Of a DNA stretch of 64,000 bases, positions 1 through 7,549 are shown in pieces. The position numbers and the translations under genes are program-made. The notes below the pieces were generated by a model. That model was not told the DNA's origin and made no database searches. It saw only the letters and a program-made list of their open reading frames with translations. Within the stretch, counting starts at the first letter, position 1. Each line of letters starts with the position of its first letter. Source of the stretch: Mycolicibacterium lacusdiani (GTDB lineage: Bacteria > Actinomycetota > Actinomycetes > Mycobacteriales > Mycobacteriaceae); assembly GCF_021916785.1 (NCBI RefSeq), contig NZ_JAKCFC010000001.1, positions 496,001-560,000 of the forward strand, given 5' to 3'.

Positions 1-620
1 GGCGTCGCCAGCAGGGTGGCCACGGCGTGCGCGCCCGCGCTCTCGCCGAAGACCGTCACGTTCTCGGGGTCACCGCCGAACACCGCGGCGTTGTCGCGCA
101 CCCAGCCCAAGGCGAGGACCAGATCGCGCAGGAACAGGTTGTCGTCGATCGGATGCTCGTCGGTCGACAGCGACGACAGGTCCAGAGCGCCCAGCGGGCC
201 GAGCCGGTAGTTCACCGACACGTAGACGCAGCCACGCCGGGCCAGGGCCGCACCGTCGTAGATGGGGGTGGCCGAACTGCCGAGGATGTAGCCGCCGCCG
301 TGGACGAAGACCATGACGGGCAACGGTTCGTCGGAGGGCGTCTCCGGCGCCACCACGTTCAGCGTCAGGCAGTCCTCGCTCATCGGCTGGAACTTGCCGG
401 GCCGCAGCAGGGTGTACTTGCGATCCTGCGGTGCGCAGTAGGCGTAACCGTGGCAGTACCGGACGCCCCGCCACGGCTCCACGGGCTGCGGTGCCCGGTA
501 CCGCAACGCTCCGACGGGCGGGCGGGCATAGGGGACGGACCGCCACCGGTGGACGCCGTCGCGGGTGAAGCCCTCGATGGTTCCGCTGTCGATCGTCACG
601 CGGACGGTGCGTTCGTGCAT
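1..620 (-). CDS. Type B carboxylesterase, 3' end beyond the window
   Basis: Serine hydrolase of the carboxylesterase/lipase (alpha/beta hydrolase) family, expected to cleave ester bonds of small lipophilic substrates. The N-terminal 206 residues are in the window; the rest lies beyond base 1. Visible family marks are the N-terminal FTRDGVHRWRSVPYARPPVG segment, the EDCLTLNV motif, an oxyanion-hole HGGGY, and the nucleophile elbow GESAGA with Ser194. The catalytic Glu and His would be in the missing part. The ATG at 618-620 is preceded by TACCGT six bases upstream, which fits a leaderless start. No signal peptide is visible, so it is probably cytoplasmic. Family assignment is firm; the substrate is unknown. 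Confidence 0.88.
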   Translation of the reverse strand, partial: MHERTVRVTIDSGTIEGFTRDGVHRWRSVPYARPPVGALRYRAPQPVEPWRGVRYCHGYAYCAPQDRKYTLLRPGKFQPMSEDCLTLNVVAPETPSDEPLPVMVFVHGGGYILGSSATPIYDGAALARRGCVYVSVNYRLGPLGALDLSSLSTDEHPIDDNLFLRDLVLALGWVRDNAAVFGGDPENVTVFGESAGAHAVATLLAT

Positions 621-626
621 GACAAG

Positions 627-632
627 ACGGTA
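627..632 (-). promoter_or_regulatory. Putative -10 (TACCGT) of the carboxylesterase
   Basis: On the minus strand TACCGT ends six bases before the ATG at 620, the spacing expected if transcription begins on the start codon. No good -35 is seen. Inference from sequence only. Confidence 0.4.
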
Positions 633-692
633 GCGAAGATTCGTATGGCCGTCCCGCCCGGCCATCGGCGTGCCGGGGCGCTCAGCCGCTGA

Positions 693-1268
693 TCATGATG
701 CGGGGTTGGCCCGTTCGCGCACCTTGGCGGGGTAGGTCTGGGTCATGCCGACGGCGCCGACGAGGACGACGATCGGGATCACCCAGTTCGTCCAGTCCTT
801 CGTCTGCGGCACCTGGGTCGCGAAGAAGCCAAGCACCGCGATCAAGGCGAAGACCAGCGCCCACATCAGCGTGAGGACCCGGTTGGTCTGGCGGAAGGCC
901 GGCTTCTCCCAGTCCTCCAGCGGCCGCGTCACCCGGGCGTACTGCTCGGTGAACGGCGTGAACGCCAGCGAACCGAGCGCCATCAGTGCGAGCACGCCGC
1001 TCGACAGCGTCGTGGCGTAGGTGTCCATCCAGTCACGGTCGGCTGCGCCGAGGATCACCCCCGCCGCGGTTACGACGACGAAGAACACGATGGTGACGAT
1101 CTCCAGCAGGCGCGGCGCGCCAAACCCCATGGAGACGCCGAGGATCACCGCCGACAACACGGCGCACAACGCTCCGAAGAGCCACGTGCTGGGCCCTTCG
1201 GCGACGACCCAGTAGACGACCCAGGGCGCGAAGCCGATGAACGGGCTGCGTTCGAACCATTCGTCCAC
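693..1268 (-). CDS. Conserved multi-pass membrane protein
   Basis: A 191-residue protein that I do not recognise by name. It has about six hydrophobic segments: two near residues 10-50, one at about 55-72, one at about 88-105 and two between about 135 and 178. The ends are charged and probably cytoplasmic. No enzymatic motif is visible. The start is GTG at 1268, supported by a TAGTCT hexamer six bases upstream. It lies 72 bp upstream of the esterase on the same strand but has its own apparent promoter. Function unknown; an integral membrane location is well supported. Confidence 0.75.
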   Translation of the reverse strand: MDEWFERSPFIGFAPWVVYWVVAEGPSTWLFGALCAVLSAVILGVSMGFGAPRLLEIVTIVFFVVVTAAGVILGAADRDWMDTYATTLSSGVLALMALGSLAFTPFTEQYARVTRPLEDWEKPAFRQTNRVLTLMWALVFALIAVLGFFATQVPQTKDWTNWVIPIVVLVGAVGMTQTYPAKVRERANPAS

Positions 1269-1274
1269 ATCGAG

Positions 1275-1280
1275 AGACTA
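1275..1280 (-). promoter_or_regulatory. Putative -10 (TAGTCT) of the membrane protein gene
   Basis: TAGTCT on the minus strand sits six bases before the GTG at 1268, so the transcript is probably leaderless. No convincing -35. Confidence 0.4.
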
Positions 1281-1328
1281 GGCGCAGCCGCGGCCGAAGG
1301 TCAGACCATGCAACCGCGTGTAAGACCT

Positions 1329-2027
1329 CTAGGTCAGTGTGGTGACGGCCAGCGGAGTGGCGGTGCCTGCCTCGCGAATGACGACGCTGCGGATGTCCGA
1401 CGTCGGAATCACGGTGGCGGCCGCCAAGTTCGTCGCCTCGTCACCGGAGGGGCGCCAGGACGCGACTGTCGACTCCGAACCGTCCTTCGTCATGACGACG
1501 AGGTCGTAGCTCTCGACGTTCGACGCCCACGCCTTGGTGTATTCGCACTGCCAATCGAGGCGGGTTCCCCATGGTTCCTCCGACACCGCGAGTGACGCAC
1601 TGACGCCCGCTCGTTCTCCGGCTGCCATCGCCTGCAGCGAGACGCCAGTCGTCGACGACGGTTCGTGGGGAATGACCGCATATCCCACGATTCCCCCGAC
1701 GAGGAGGAATGCCGCGGCCGATGCGAGTGCCCCCGCCAGTCGGGCACGGCGTGACCGAAGGCGTCGCCGCTCCGCGGCCGCGCCGAGCGACGTGGGCTGG
1801 GCCGCAACGTCCCCCCGCACGTCGGCTTTCGGCCCTTCGTCGATCAGAGCGAGCGCCTCTTCTGGAGTCAGAACGTCCAGGATGCCCGGAATGTCGTCGG
1901 CGCCCGAGAGTTCCGCGCGTCGGGGAGAAGTGGCGAGGTAGCGCTCGTACTCGGCAGCTTCCTCTGCTGTGAGTGCGCCGAGTAGGTACGCGGCGTCCCA
2001 CTCGGTCATGCCGCGGTCGGAGGTCAT
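1329..2027 (-). CDS. RslA-like anti-sigma factor lacking zinc ligands
   Basis: A 232-residue membrane-anchored partner of the ECF sigma factor immediately upstream; its ATG overlaps the sigma stop codon (ATGA). The N-terminal domain reads MTEWDAAYLLGALTAEEAAE, very close to the start of the SigL regulator RslA. A transmembrane helix follows at about residues 112-133. The extracytoplasmic C-terminal domain has the RslA-like EPWGTRLDWQCEY motif and one Cys. Zinc anti-sigma factors bind metal through HxxxCxxC; here the corresponding stretch is YLATSPRR, so all three ligands are replaced. I infer an anti-sigma role that does not depend on a zinc-thiol switch. The overlap implies translational coupling that balances the two proteins. 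Confidence 0.8.
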   Translation of the reverse strand: MTSDRGMTEWDAAYLLGALTAEEAAEYERYLATSPRRAELSGADDIPGILDVLTPEEALALIDEGPKADVRGDVAAQPTSLGAAAERRRLRSRRARLAGALASAAAFLLVGGIVGYAVIPHEPSSTTGVSLQAMAAGERAGVSASLAVSEEPWGTRLDWQCEYTKAWASNVESYDLVVMTKDGSESTVASWRPSGDEATNLAAATVIPTSDIRSVVIREAGTATPLAVTTLT

Positions 2028-2569
2028 TGCACTACCCCCCTTTCCTCCAACGCCGCGCGGAGCGCGCGTAGTGCGTAGTGCAGCCGAGACTTCACGGTCC
2101 CCGGCGGAATGCCCTCGTGGCGACCGATTTCGACGGCGGTCTGTCCGAGGTAGTGCACCCTCACCAAGACGGCCCGATGTTCCGGGCTCAGCGATCGCAG
2201 CGCCTCGGACACCACCCACTTGTCCACCGCGGGACCGAACATGTCCGGAGAGGTGCGCTCCGGCATGGTCTCGGTTTGCAGCTCGCGCTTGTAGCGAGAA
2301 CTCCGCCGGTCGTCGATGACCAAGTTCCTGGCCACCGTGTGCAGCCACGCCCGGGTGGATTCCTCGGAGTAGGTGGTGAGGACGTTCTGGTTCTGCCAGA
2401 GCCGAAGCAACGATTCCTGAACGACGTCCTCGGCGAATCCGCGGTCGCCACGCGTGAGACGAAGTACGTACCGATTCAACGCCGGCCCGTGTTCGTCGGA
2501 GATGCCCCGCATGAGATCGGCTCCTGCCGCATCATTCATGCGCCGTGGCCCCGGGCCAGAGTCCGTCAT
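2024..2569 (-). CDS. ECF-family RNA polymerase sigma factor, SigL-like
   Basis: Extracytoplasmic-function sigma factor of about 181 residues. Region 2 (about residues 21-90) carries FAEDVVQESLLRLWQN and ARAWLHTVARNLVIDDRR-type motifs. Region 4 (about 125-177) carries SLSPEHRAVLVRVHYLGQ and the recognition helix GIPPGTVKSRLHYALRALR. Both resemble mycobacterial SigL. The chosen start is ATG at 2569; a second ATG at 2539 gives a protein ten residues shorter that aligns equally well with SigL. The anti-sigma gene overlaps the 3' end by 4 bp. I do not find a clear copy of a SigL-type autoregulatory promoter in the 146 bp upstream. It could be a SigL paralogue rather than the orthologue. Confidence 0.9.
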   Translation of the reverse strand: MTDSGPGPRRMNDAAGADLMRGISDEHGPALNRYVLRLTRGDRGFAEDVVQESLLRLWQNQNVLTTYSEESTRAWLHTVARNLVIDDRRSSRYKRELQTETMPERTSPDMFGPAVDKWVVSEALRSLSPEHRAVLVRVHYLGQTAVEIGRHEGIPPGTVKSRLHYALRALRAALEERGVVQ

Positions 2570-2715
2570 CCTGGGCTGTACCTCTATCGCTCCGTGGTCC
2601 CGCGGCTGACGACTGTGACAGCGCAGATGGTAGGCGGATGAGTGCCGAGATCGTCGCCTGTGCCCGCGCTCGAAGCATAGCCGACCTGGCGTAATGGCCG
2701 GCTGGGCGAGCGGTC

Positions 2716-3267
2716 TCATCTCGGCGGACCGTTGAATTCCCTGCGCCGCGTCGACGGTGCCACGCGGTAGCGTGCCCGTCCGTGCCCGTGCGGGCGGCGC
2801 GAACGCTGGGGCGACGTGCGGTGCGGTCGTGCGACGGCGTTGCCGAGGTGCAGAACCATCTCCGGGCCCCGCGGGTCGGCGTCGACCGTGCGCTCGGCGG
2901 GATCGACCTCCGGTTCGGCGAGAACCCCGACGAACTGGTAACCCCGGCCCCGCACCGTCCGAATGTAGTGCTGCGACTCCCCGTCGTCGCCAAGTGCGCG
3001 CCGGACCGCCTTGATCCGACTGGTCAGGGCTGCTTCGCCCACGAAGCGTCCGCCCCACACCGTGTCGAACAACTCGTTCTTCGTCACGACCCGGTGACGG
3101 TGCCGAACGAGGTGCGTCAGCACGTCGAACACCTGCGGCTCGACTCGCACCGAGACCCCGTCGCGCCGCAGCTCATATCGGGGAAGGTCGAGAACGAACT
3201 CACCGAAGTGCCAAACTGCGGCCTCGAGCGCGGATGGGTTCGCCGAAAGCGGCAAGTGCACGGTCAC
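2716..3267 (-). CDS. Orphan OmpR-type winged-helix regulator
   Basis: The first 110 residues or so form a Trans_reg_C winged-helix DNA-binding domain: WHFGEFVLDLPRYELRRDG, EPQVFDVLTHLVRHR, VVTKNELFDTVWGG, the helix ALTSRIKAVRRALGDDG and the wing IRTVRGRGYQFVG. In actinobacteria this module is usually followed by an alpha/beta hydrolase, cyclase or AAA effector. Here it is followed only by about 65 Arg/Pro-rich residues with no recognisable fold, so the protein looks truncated or frame-shifted after the DNA-binding part. The start is GTG at 3267, with a GAAGGG ribosome site seven bases upstream. It lies just downstream of a strong terminator. Targets unknown. Confidence 0.72.
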   Translation of the reverse strand: MTVHLPLSANPSALEAAVWHFGEFVLDLPRYELRRDGVSVRVEPQVFDVLTHLVRHRHRVVTKNELFDTVWGGRFVGEAALTSRIKAVRRALGDDGESQHYIRTVRGRGYQFVGVLAEPEVDPAERTVDADPRGPEMVLHLGNAVARPHRTSPQRSRRPHGHGRARYRVAPSTRRREFNGPPR

Positions 3268-3384
3268 GATGTATCCCTTCAGGCGTCACGCTCCCGTTGG
3301 GGAGCCGTCGAAGGGAACGACGGGCGAACCCCCGAAATGGTTCAACGGAGGTCGAAGAAAGTTTGTGGCGACCCCTCGGCCACG

Positions 3385-3436
3385 TAAAACGGCCCCGCCG
3401 GGCAGCCGGGAAACCGGCGTGGCCTGGCGGGGCCGT
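3385..3436 (-). terminator. Intrinsic terminator downstream of the lipoprotein gene
   Basis: A perfect 11-bp stem (ACGGCCCCGCC at 3389-3399 with GGCGGGGCCGT at 3426-3436) encloses a second hairpin, GCCGG-GAAA-CCGGC, at 3405-3418. Reading the minus strand, the stem is followed directly by TTTT at 3385-3388. It lies 20 bp past the stop codon of the lipoprotein gene. Its shape and position fit a rho-independent terminator. Confidence 0.7.
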
Positions 3437-3456
3437 GGGTGGACGTGCGCGGAAGA

Positions 3457-4167
3457 TCAGCCGAATCGGGTAGTTCCGCTCACCCGCGTGGCGGTCACGT
3501 CGCGGCCGTTGATCCGCGAGGTGAGGGACCCCTTGCTGAGCCTGACCGATTGGTCGGCCTGCTGCAGCTGGCGCTTGTTTCGCACCTGTGCCTGAAACTG
3601 TGCGGCGTTGAGTTGCTGGAGTTCGGCCTGTTCGAAGTCCCGGCCGCTGACACCCCCGTTGAACTGCACGCCTATCGCCGAGCCGTCCGTCCGGACGATC
3701 CATGACGAGCGCACACCGTCGAGGTCCGCGGTGTACACGCCCGCCGGCTCGGAGACGGGCGCGGCGGTGAAGTCATAACTGACGCCGTTCATGTCCAGAT
3801 CGCCGGTCAGATCGGTGCCATTGAACGAGGCGGTCAAGGTGTCACGGAACTTCGACGTGATGTCGATGTCGCCACCGGCTTGATTGCCGAAGAACCACGC
3901 TTCGTCGTCGATGCCATTGCATGCGTATGCGGTGATCTGGTCGCCCTCCACCGAGATCCCGATGGTCATCTTCTTGCCATCGGCCTCGGTGTCGGCAACG
4001 AAGGTGGCCGTCGTCGGGAACGGCGCGGCGACGGCAGACGTGGTCGTCGTCGAAGACGACGTGGTGGACGACGAATCGTTCGACGAGCCACTCGAGCAGG
4101 CGGACAGGGAGCCCAGGGCGACCATGGCGCTGAACCCCACCAGCAGGGTGCGGAGTTGTTTTCTCAT
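3457..4167 (-). CDS. Exported lipoprotein of unknown function
   Basis: A 236-residue lipoprotein. The start MRKQLRTLLVGF, a hydrophobic segment and the lipobox LSAC with Cys24 are a classic lipoprotein signal; diacylation by Lgt and LspA is expected. A Ser/Thr linker rich in SSTT follows (about residues 25-50), then a domain with FVADTEADGKKMTIGISVEG and the pattern CNGIDDEAWFFGN, which I cannot assign to a known family. The C-terminal quarter is polar and Gln-rich and may be extended. I chose ATG 4167 over a GTG six bases upstream because it puts the basic residues at the N-terminus. Likely periplasmic and membrane-anchored; function unknown. Confidence 0.78.
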   Translation of the reverse strand: MRKQLRTLLVGFSAMVALGSLSACSSGSSNDSSSTTSSSTTTTSAVAAPFPTTATFVADTEADGKKMTIGISVEGDQITAYACNGIDDEAWFFGNQAGGDIDITSKFRDTLTASFNGTDLTGDLDMNGVSYDFTAAPVSEPAGVYTADLDGVRSSWIVRTDGSAIGVQFNGGVSGRDFEQAELQQLNAAQFQAQVRNKRQLQQADQSVRLSKGSLTSRINGRDVTATRVSGTTRFG

Positions 4168-4252
4168 GCCCACAGCATGGGCGCCGCGTCGTGGCGATAC
4201 ATGAAGAATTGGTGGAGATTGCAGGGAGGTTGGCGGTCTACGGCGGTCGGTC

Positions 4253-4627
4253 CTAGCGCCAGCCGTCGGCCGCCTTGGCGGCCTGCATCAGCGCGTAGCA
4301 GAGATCGCGCAACTCGGTCGTGTCTGCGCCCTCCTCCACGGCGGTCGCCACGTCCTCGGCCGCGCAGCGCACCTGGAAGACCCGGTCGGACAGTTCCGAC
4401 GCCTCCTCGGCGGTGAGGACGACGGCATCCGCGGGTACCGACGTGCCCTTGACCAGGGCTCGCTGCTCGTAGGCGCGCTGCCTGCACGACTGTCGGCAGT
4501 ACTGCCTGCGGCGCCCGATGCCGGCGTCGGGCACCTCGCGCCCGCACCACCGGCAGGGCTGTGGACGTGCGCGTCGGCGGTTGACGGTCGGGGTCACGGG
4601 GGAGATCCCGGTAGACGTGGAGGCCAC
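4253..4627 (-). CDS. Small four-cysteine protein divergent from rbpA
   Basis: A 124-residue protein. A basic N-terminus is followed by Cys25-x2-Cys28 and Cys44-x3-Cys48 (CRWC and CRQSC), a likely zinc-binding knuckle. The C-terminal 70 residues are acidic and helical. The position next to rbpA matches the M. tuberculosis neighbour Rv2049c as I remember it; no function is known to me. The start is GTG at 4627 with TAGAGT seven bases upstream, so the mRNA is probably leaderless. Its promoter lies back to back with that of rbpA, which suggests a possible link to transcription or stress, but that is only inference. Confidence 0.78.
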   Translation of the reverse strand: MASTSTGISPVTPTVNRRRARPQPCRWCGREVPDAGIGRRRQYCRQSCRQRAYEQRALVKGTSVPADAVVLTAEEASELSDRVFQVRCAAEDVATAVEEGADTTELRDLCYALMQAAKAADGWR

Positions 4628-4634
4628 GAATCAG

Positions 4635-4640
4635 ACTCTA
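4635..4640 (-). promoter_or_regulatory. Putative -10 (TAGAGT) of the four-cysteine protein gene
   Basis: TAGAGT on the minus strand ends seven bases before the GTG at 4627, consistent with a leaderless transcript. Confidence 0.45.
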
Positions 4641-4683
4641 AACGGCGGTCGGTGGGTATCCCGGTATCATGGACCGTTGGGTC

Positions 4684-4719
4684 GGGAACTTCGCAACCTC
4701 GAGTTGCGTTGATGTTCCC
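4684..4719 (+). promoter_or_regulatory. ECF-type rbpA promoter within a nested palindrome
   Basis: GGGAAC at 4684-4689 and CGTTGA at 4707-4712 give the GGAAC-N18-GTT arrangement typical of SigE/SigH-type promoters, about 35-45 bp upstream of the rbpA start. The same bases form two nested inverted repeats: outer arms GGGAAC and GTTCCC (4714-4719), inner arms CGCAAC (4692-4697) and GTTGCG (4703-4708) around CTCGA. In Streptomyces the rbpA promoter is known to depend on SigR, the SigH-type factor, which supports the promoter reading. A TATCAT at 4665-4670 might serve a housekeeping promoter. Confidence 0.5.
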
Positions 4720-4752
4720 GGACGTAAACGCATGTGAAGAGGAGTGATGACG

Positions 4753-5103
4753 ATGGCTGATCGTGTCTTGAGGGGTAGCCGACTCGGAGCCGTGAGCTAC
4801 GAGACGGACCGCAACCACGACCTGGCACCGCGTCAGGTCGCTCGATACCGCACCGACAACGGCGAGGAATTCGAAGTTCCGTTCGCCGACGACGCGGAGA
4901 TTCCCGGAACCTGGCCGTGCCGCAACGGCATGGAGGGCACCCTCATCGACGGTGAGGCCCCCGAGCAGAAGAAGGTAAAGCCGCCGCGCACGCACTGGGA
5001 CATGCTGCTCGAGCGCCGCTCGATCGAGGAACTCGACGAACTGCTCAAGGAGCGGCTCGACCTGATCAAGACCCGTCGCCGCGGCAGCAGTAGCAGCAGC
5101 TGA
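4753..5103 (+). CDS. rbpA: RNA polymerase-binding protein RbpA
   Basis: Essential actinobacterial transcription factor that binds RNA polymerase and group 1 and 2 sigma factors, stabilises the open promoter complex and affects rifampicin tolerance. The 116-residue sequence matches M. tuberculosis RbpA almost throughout: disordered N-terminus MADRVLRGSRLGAVSYE, core domain with FEVPFADDAEIPGTWPCRNG, basic linker KKVKPPRTHWD, and sigma-interaction helices ERRSIEELDELLKERLDLI. The C-terminus RRRGSSSSS is slightly longer than usual. Of GTG 4744, ATG 4747 and ATG 4753 I chose 4753, because it matches the family start and lies nine bases after AGGAG. A SigE/SigH-type promoter is visible upstream. 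Confidence 0.97.
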   Translation: MADRVLRGSRLGAVSYETDRNHDLAPRQVARYRTDNGEEFEVPFADDAEIPGTWPCRNGMEGTLIDGEAPEQKKVKPPRTHWDMLLERRSIEELDELLKERLDLIKTRRRGSSSSS

Positions 5104-5108
5104 TCCCG

Positions 5109-5128
5109 GGTGGGCCGATAGGCCTACC
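5109..5128. terminator. Stem-loop between convergent rbpA and ppm1
   Basis: GGTGGGCC (5109-5116) pairs with GGCCTACC (5121-5128) with one G-U pair and a GATA loop, at the 3' junction of two convergent genes and overlapping the ppm1 stop codon. No U-run follows on either side, so a terminator role is only tentative. Confidence 0.3.
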
Positions 5129-5894
5129 TGACGACGCCGCGGGCGCGGTCCAAGCGCCCGCGGATGCCCCACTGCGCGATCCTGACGATCGCCTCGCGGA
5201 TGTTGGAACCGCTCATCTTCGACTTGCCCAGCTCGCGTTCGATGAACGTGATGGGGACCTCGGCGACGACGAAGCCGGCGCTGATCGTGCGCCAGGTCAG
5301 ATCCACCTGGAAGCAGTAGCCCTTGGAGTCGACGGCCGCGAGGTCGATCTTCTCGAGCACCGCGCGCCGGTAGGCCCGGAAGCCCGCGGTGATGTCGTTG
5401 ACGTCGACCCCCAGCGAAATGCGCGAGTAGCCGTTCGCAGTGCGCGACAACACCTTTCGGTGCCGCGGCCAGTTGCGGACCTCGCCGCCCTCGACGTAGC
5501 GCGAACCGATCGCCAGGTCCGCTCCCGCGTCGACCGCGTCGAGCAGCCGGTACAGCTCCTCGGGCGCGTGCGAGCCGTCGGCGTCCATCTCGACGAGCAC
5601 GGTGTAACCACGGCCCAGCCCCCATGCGAAGCCAGCCAGGTAGGCGGCGCCGAGCCCGTCCTTGCTGGTTCGGTGCAGGACGTGCACGCGGTCGGGGTCG
5701 GCCAGGGCCAGCTCGTTGGCGAGCTCTCCGGTGCCATCGGGACTGCCGTCGTCGACGACCAGCAGGTGGACGTCGGGACGCGCCGCGTGCAGGCGGCGCG
5801 CGATGAGCGGCAGATTGTCGCGCTCGTTATACGTCGGAACGATGACCAAAGTGCGCTGGCTCGGTCGATCCCCGTCGACCTCGTGCTGGTTCAT
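5124..5894 (-). CDS. ppm1: Polyprenol monophosphomannose synthase
   Basis: Family 2 glycosyltransferase that transfers mannose from GDP-mannose to polyprenyl phosphate on the cytoplasmic face of the membrane. The product feeds lipomannan, lipoarabinomannan and protein O-mannosylation. The 256 residues contain the nucleotide-binding [21 protein letters not shown] (about 46-55), the catalytic DAD (104-106) and the dolichyl-phosphate mannose synthase signature [10 protein letters not shown]. There are no membrane helices. The ATG overlaps the lnt stop codon (ATGA), so translation is coupled. In M. tuberculosis the two activities are fused in one protein; here they are separate, as in M. smegmatis. 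Confidence 0.95.
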   Translation of the reverse strand: MNQHEVDGDRPSQRTLVIVPTYNERDNLPLIARRLHAARPDVHLLVVDDGSPDGTGELANELALADPDRVHVLHRTSKDGLGAAYLAGFAWGLGRGYTVLVEMDADGSHAPEELYRLLDAVDAGADLAIGSRYVEGGEVRNWPRHRKVLSRTANGYSRISLGVDVNDITAGFRAYRRAVLEKIDLAAVDSKGYCFQVDLTWRTISAGFVVAEVPITFIERELGKSKMSGSNIREAIVRIAQWGIRGRLDRARGVVR

Positions 5895-7549
5895 GCGCCC
5901 ACTCCTTCGTCGTTCCCTGCGCGTGCAGTCACCGGCTTGCGGCGACGCGCGAAACTCCCATTGTGCAGTATCGAGGCGACCACCGACGAAACGCCGAGGG
6001 CCACCAGAAGCGCTTGGACGACGGGTCCCCACCGCGTGGCGGGGGTGAGATCGGACCGCAAACGCAGCTGCATGTCCAGGTAGGCGGGCTCGAAGAACGC
6101 CGTTCGCGCCAGCTCCGCGCCATCCGGCGCGACCATGGCACTGATGCCCGTGGTGCCCGCCACGACGACGTACCGGTCGTGCTCCACGGCGCGCAGCCGG
6201 GCGAAGGCGAGCTGCTGGGAACTCATGGCCTCGTCGAACGTCGCGTTGTTGGCGGGCACGGTCAGCAGCTGGGCGCCCGCGAGGACCGATTCCCTGGCGG
6301 CGCGGTCGAAGATCACCTCCCAGCACGTGGTGACGCCGATCGGGATTCCGGCGGCGTGCACCACGCCGCTTCCCGTCCCCGGTAGGAAGTAGCCCGCGCG
6401 GTCGGCGTACGACGACAGCTTCGCGAAGAAGCTGCGCCACGGCAGGTACTCCCCGAACGGCTGCACGATCTTCTTGTCGTGACGCTCCCCCGGCCCGGCC
6501 GGATCCTGCTGGCCCGCCCCGTTCCAGACGATCACCGAGTTCAGCGAGACGGGGTTGGCCGGGCTGTAGCCGGGAGCCTTGACCACGGCGCCCACCAGGA
6601 TCGGCGCGCCGATGGCGTCGGCGGCGACGGCGATCTGCTCGGCCGCGTCGCGATTGGTCAGCGGGTCGATGTCCGAAGAGTTCTCCGGCCAGATCACCAC
6701 GTCGGGCGCGGGCGCCTTGCCCGCCCGGACGTCGTCGGCAAGGCGCAGCGTCTCGCGGACGTGGTTGTCGAGCACCGCGCGGCGCTGGGCGTTGAACTCC
6801 AGGCCGAGCCGCGGCACGTTGCCCTGGATCGCGGCGACGGTCACCGTGTCCTCGTCGCCGACGGTGAGCGCCGACTTGCGGACCGACGGCCCGGCGAGTG
6901 CGACGAGCAGCAGCACCGCCACGATGCATGCACCGGGCACGACCACCGCGTGTAGGACGTGGTGAACCGAGTGGTCACCGTGCTTCCACCAGCGCACGCC
7001 CTCCAGTGCCAGAGCCAGCAGGCCGAACCCGGCGAGGACGGTGACGAAGGAGACCAGCGGGGCGCCGCCGAGACGGGCAGCGGGCAGCAGCGGGCTGTCG
7101 GTCTGACTGAACGCGACGGCACCCCAGGGGAATCCGCCGAACGGCACGACCGACTTCAACCATTCGGCGACCATCCACACCCCGGCGAACCACAGCGGCC
7201 AGCCAGGCAGCTTGCGCACGACCACCGCGAGCAGGCCGAAGACGGCAGGGAACAGCGCCTCCAGCGCCGAGAGCCCCACCCACGGGACCGACCCCACCAG
7301 TCCGCTGATCCACGGCAGCAGCGGTAGGTAGAAGGCAAGCCCGAACAGGAATCCGTAACCGAAGCCGCCTGCCGGCCGCGTCGACGGGTGCAGCAGCACC
7401 CAGCCGAGGGCGCCGACGGCGATGGGCGCGAGGAACCACCACCCGAACGGCGGGAAGGCCAGGCACATCGACAGCCCGGCGGCGATCGAGACGCTCAGTC
7501 GCACCAGCCGCGGGTTGGCCCAGCCCCACACCCGGCCGGGGTCAGCCAT
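5891..7549 (-). CDS. lnt: Apolipoprotein N-acyltransferase
   Basis: Adds the third acyl chain to the N-terminal cysteine of diacylated lipoproteins in the membrane. The 552-residue protein has about seven or eight hydrophobic segments in the first 220 residues, then a nitrilase-type domain (about 235-500). The expected catalytic triad is visible: Glu289 in WPENSS, Lys359 before the PFGE motif, and Cys409 in TTCWEV. A final helix lies near 510-530. It corresponds to the N-terminal domain of M. tuberculosis Ppm1, known to anchor and stimulate the synthase domain. The start MADPGRVWG at 7549 lies inside the end of the amidohydrolase gene (8-bp overlap); the stop overlaps ppm1. Confidence 0.94.
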   Translation of the reverse strand: MADPGRVWGWANPRLVRLSVSIAAGLSMCLAFPPFGWWFLAPIAVGALGWVLLHPSTRPAGGFGYGFLFGLAFYLPLLPWISGLVGSVPWVGLSALEALFPAVFGLLAVVVRKLPGWPLWFAGVWMVAEWLKSVVPFGGFPWGAVAFSQTDSPLLPAARLGGAPLVSFVTVLAGFGLLALALEGVRWWKHGDHSVHHVLHAVVVPGACIVAVLLLVALAGPSVRKSALTVGDEDTVTVAAIQGNVPRLGLEFNAQRRAVLDNHVRETLRLADDVRAGKAPAPDVVIWPENSSDIDPLTNRDAAEQIAVAADAIGAPILVGAVVKAPGYSPANPVSLNSVIVWNGAGQQDPAGPGERHDKKIVQPFGEYLPWRSFFAKLSSYADRAGYFLPGTGSGVVHAAGIPIGVTTCWEVIFDRAARESVLAGAQLLTVPANNATFDEAMSSQQLAFARLRAVEHDRYVVVAGTTGISAMVAPDGAELARTAFFEPAYLDMQLRLRSDLTPATRWGPVVQALLVALGVSSVVASILHNGSFARRRKPVTARAGNDEGVGA

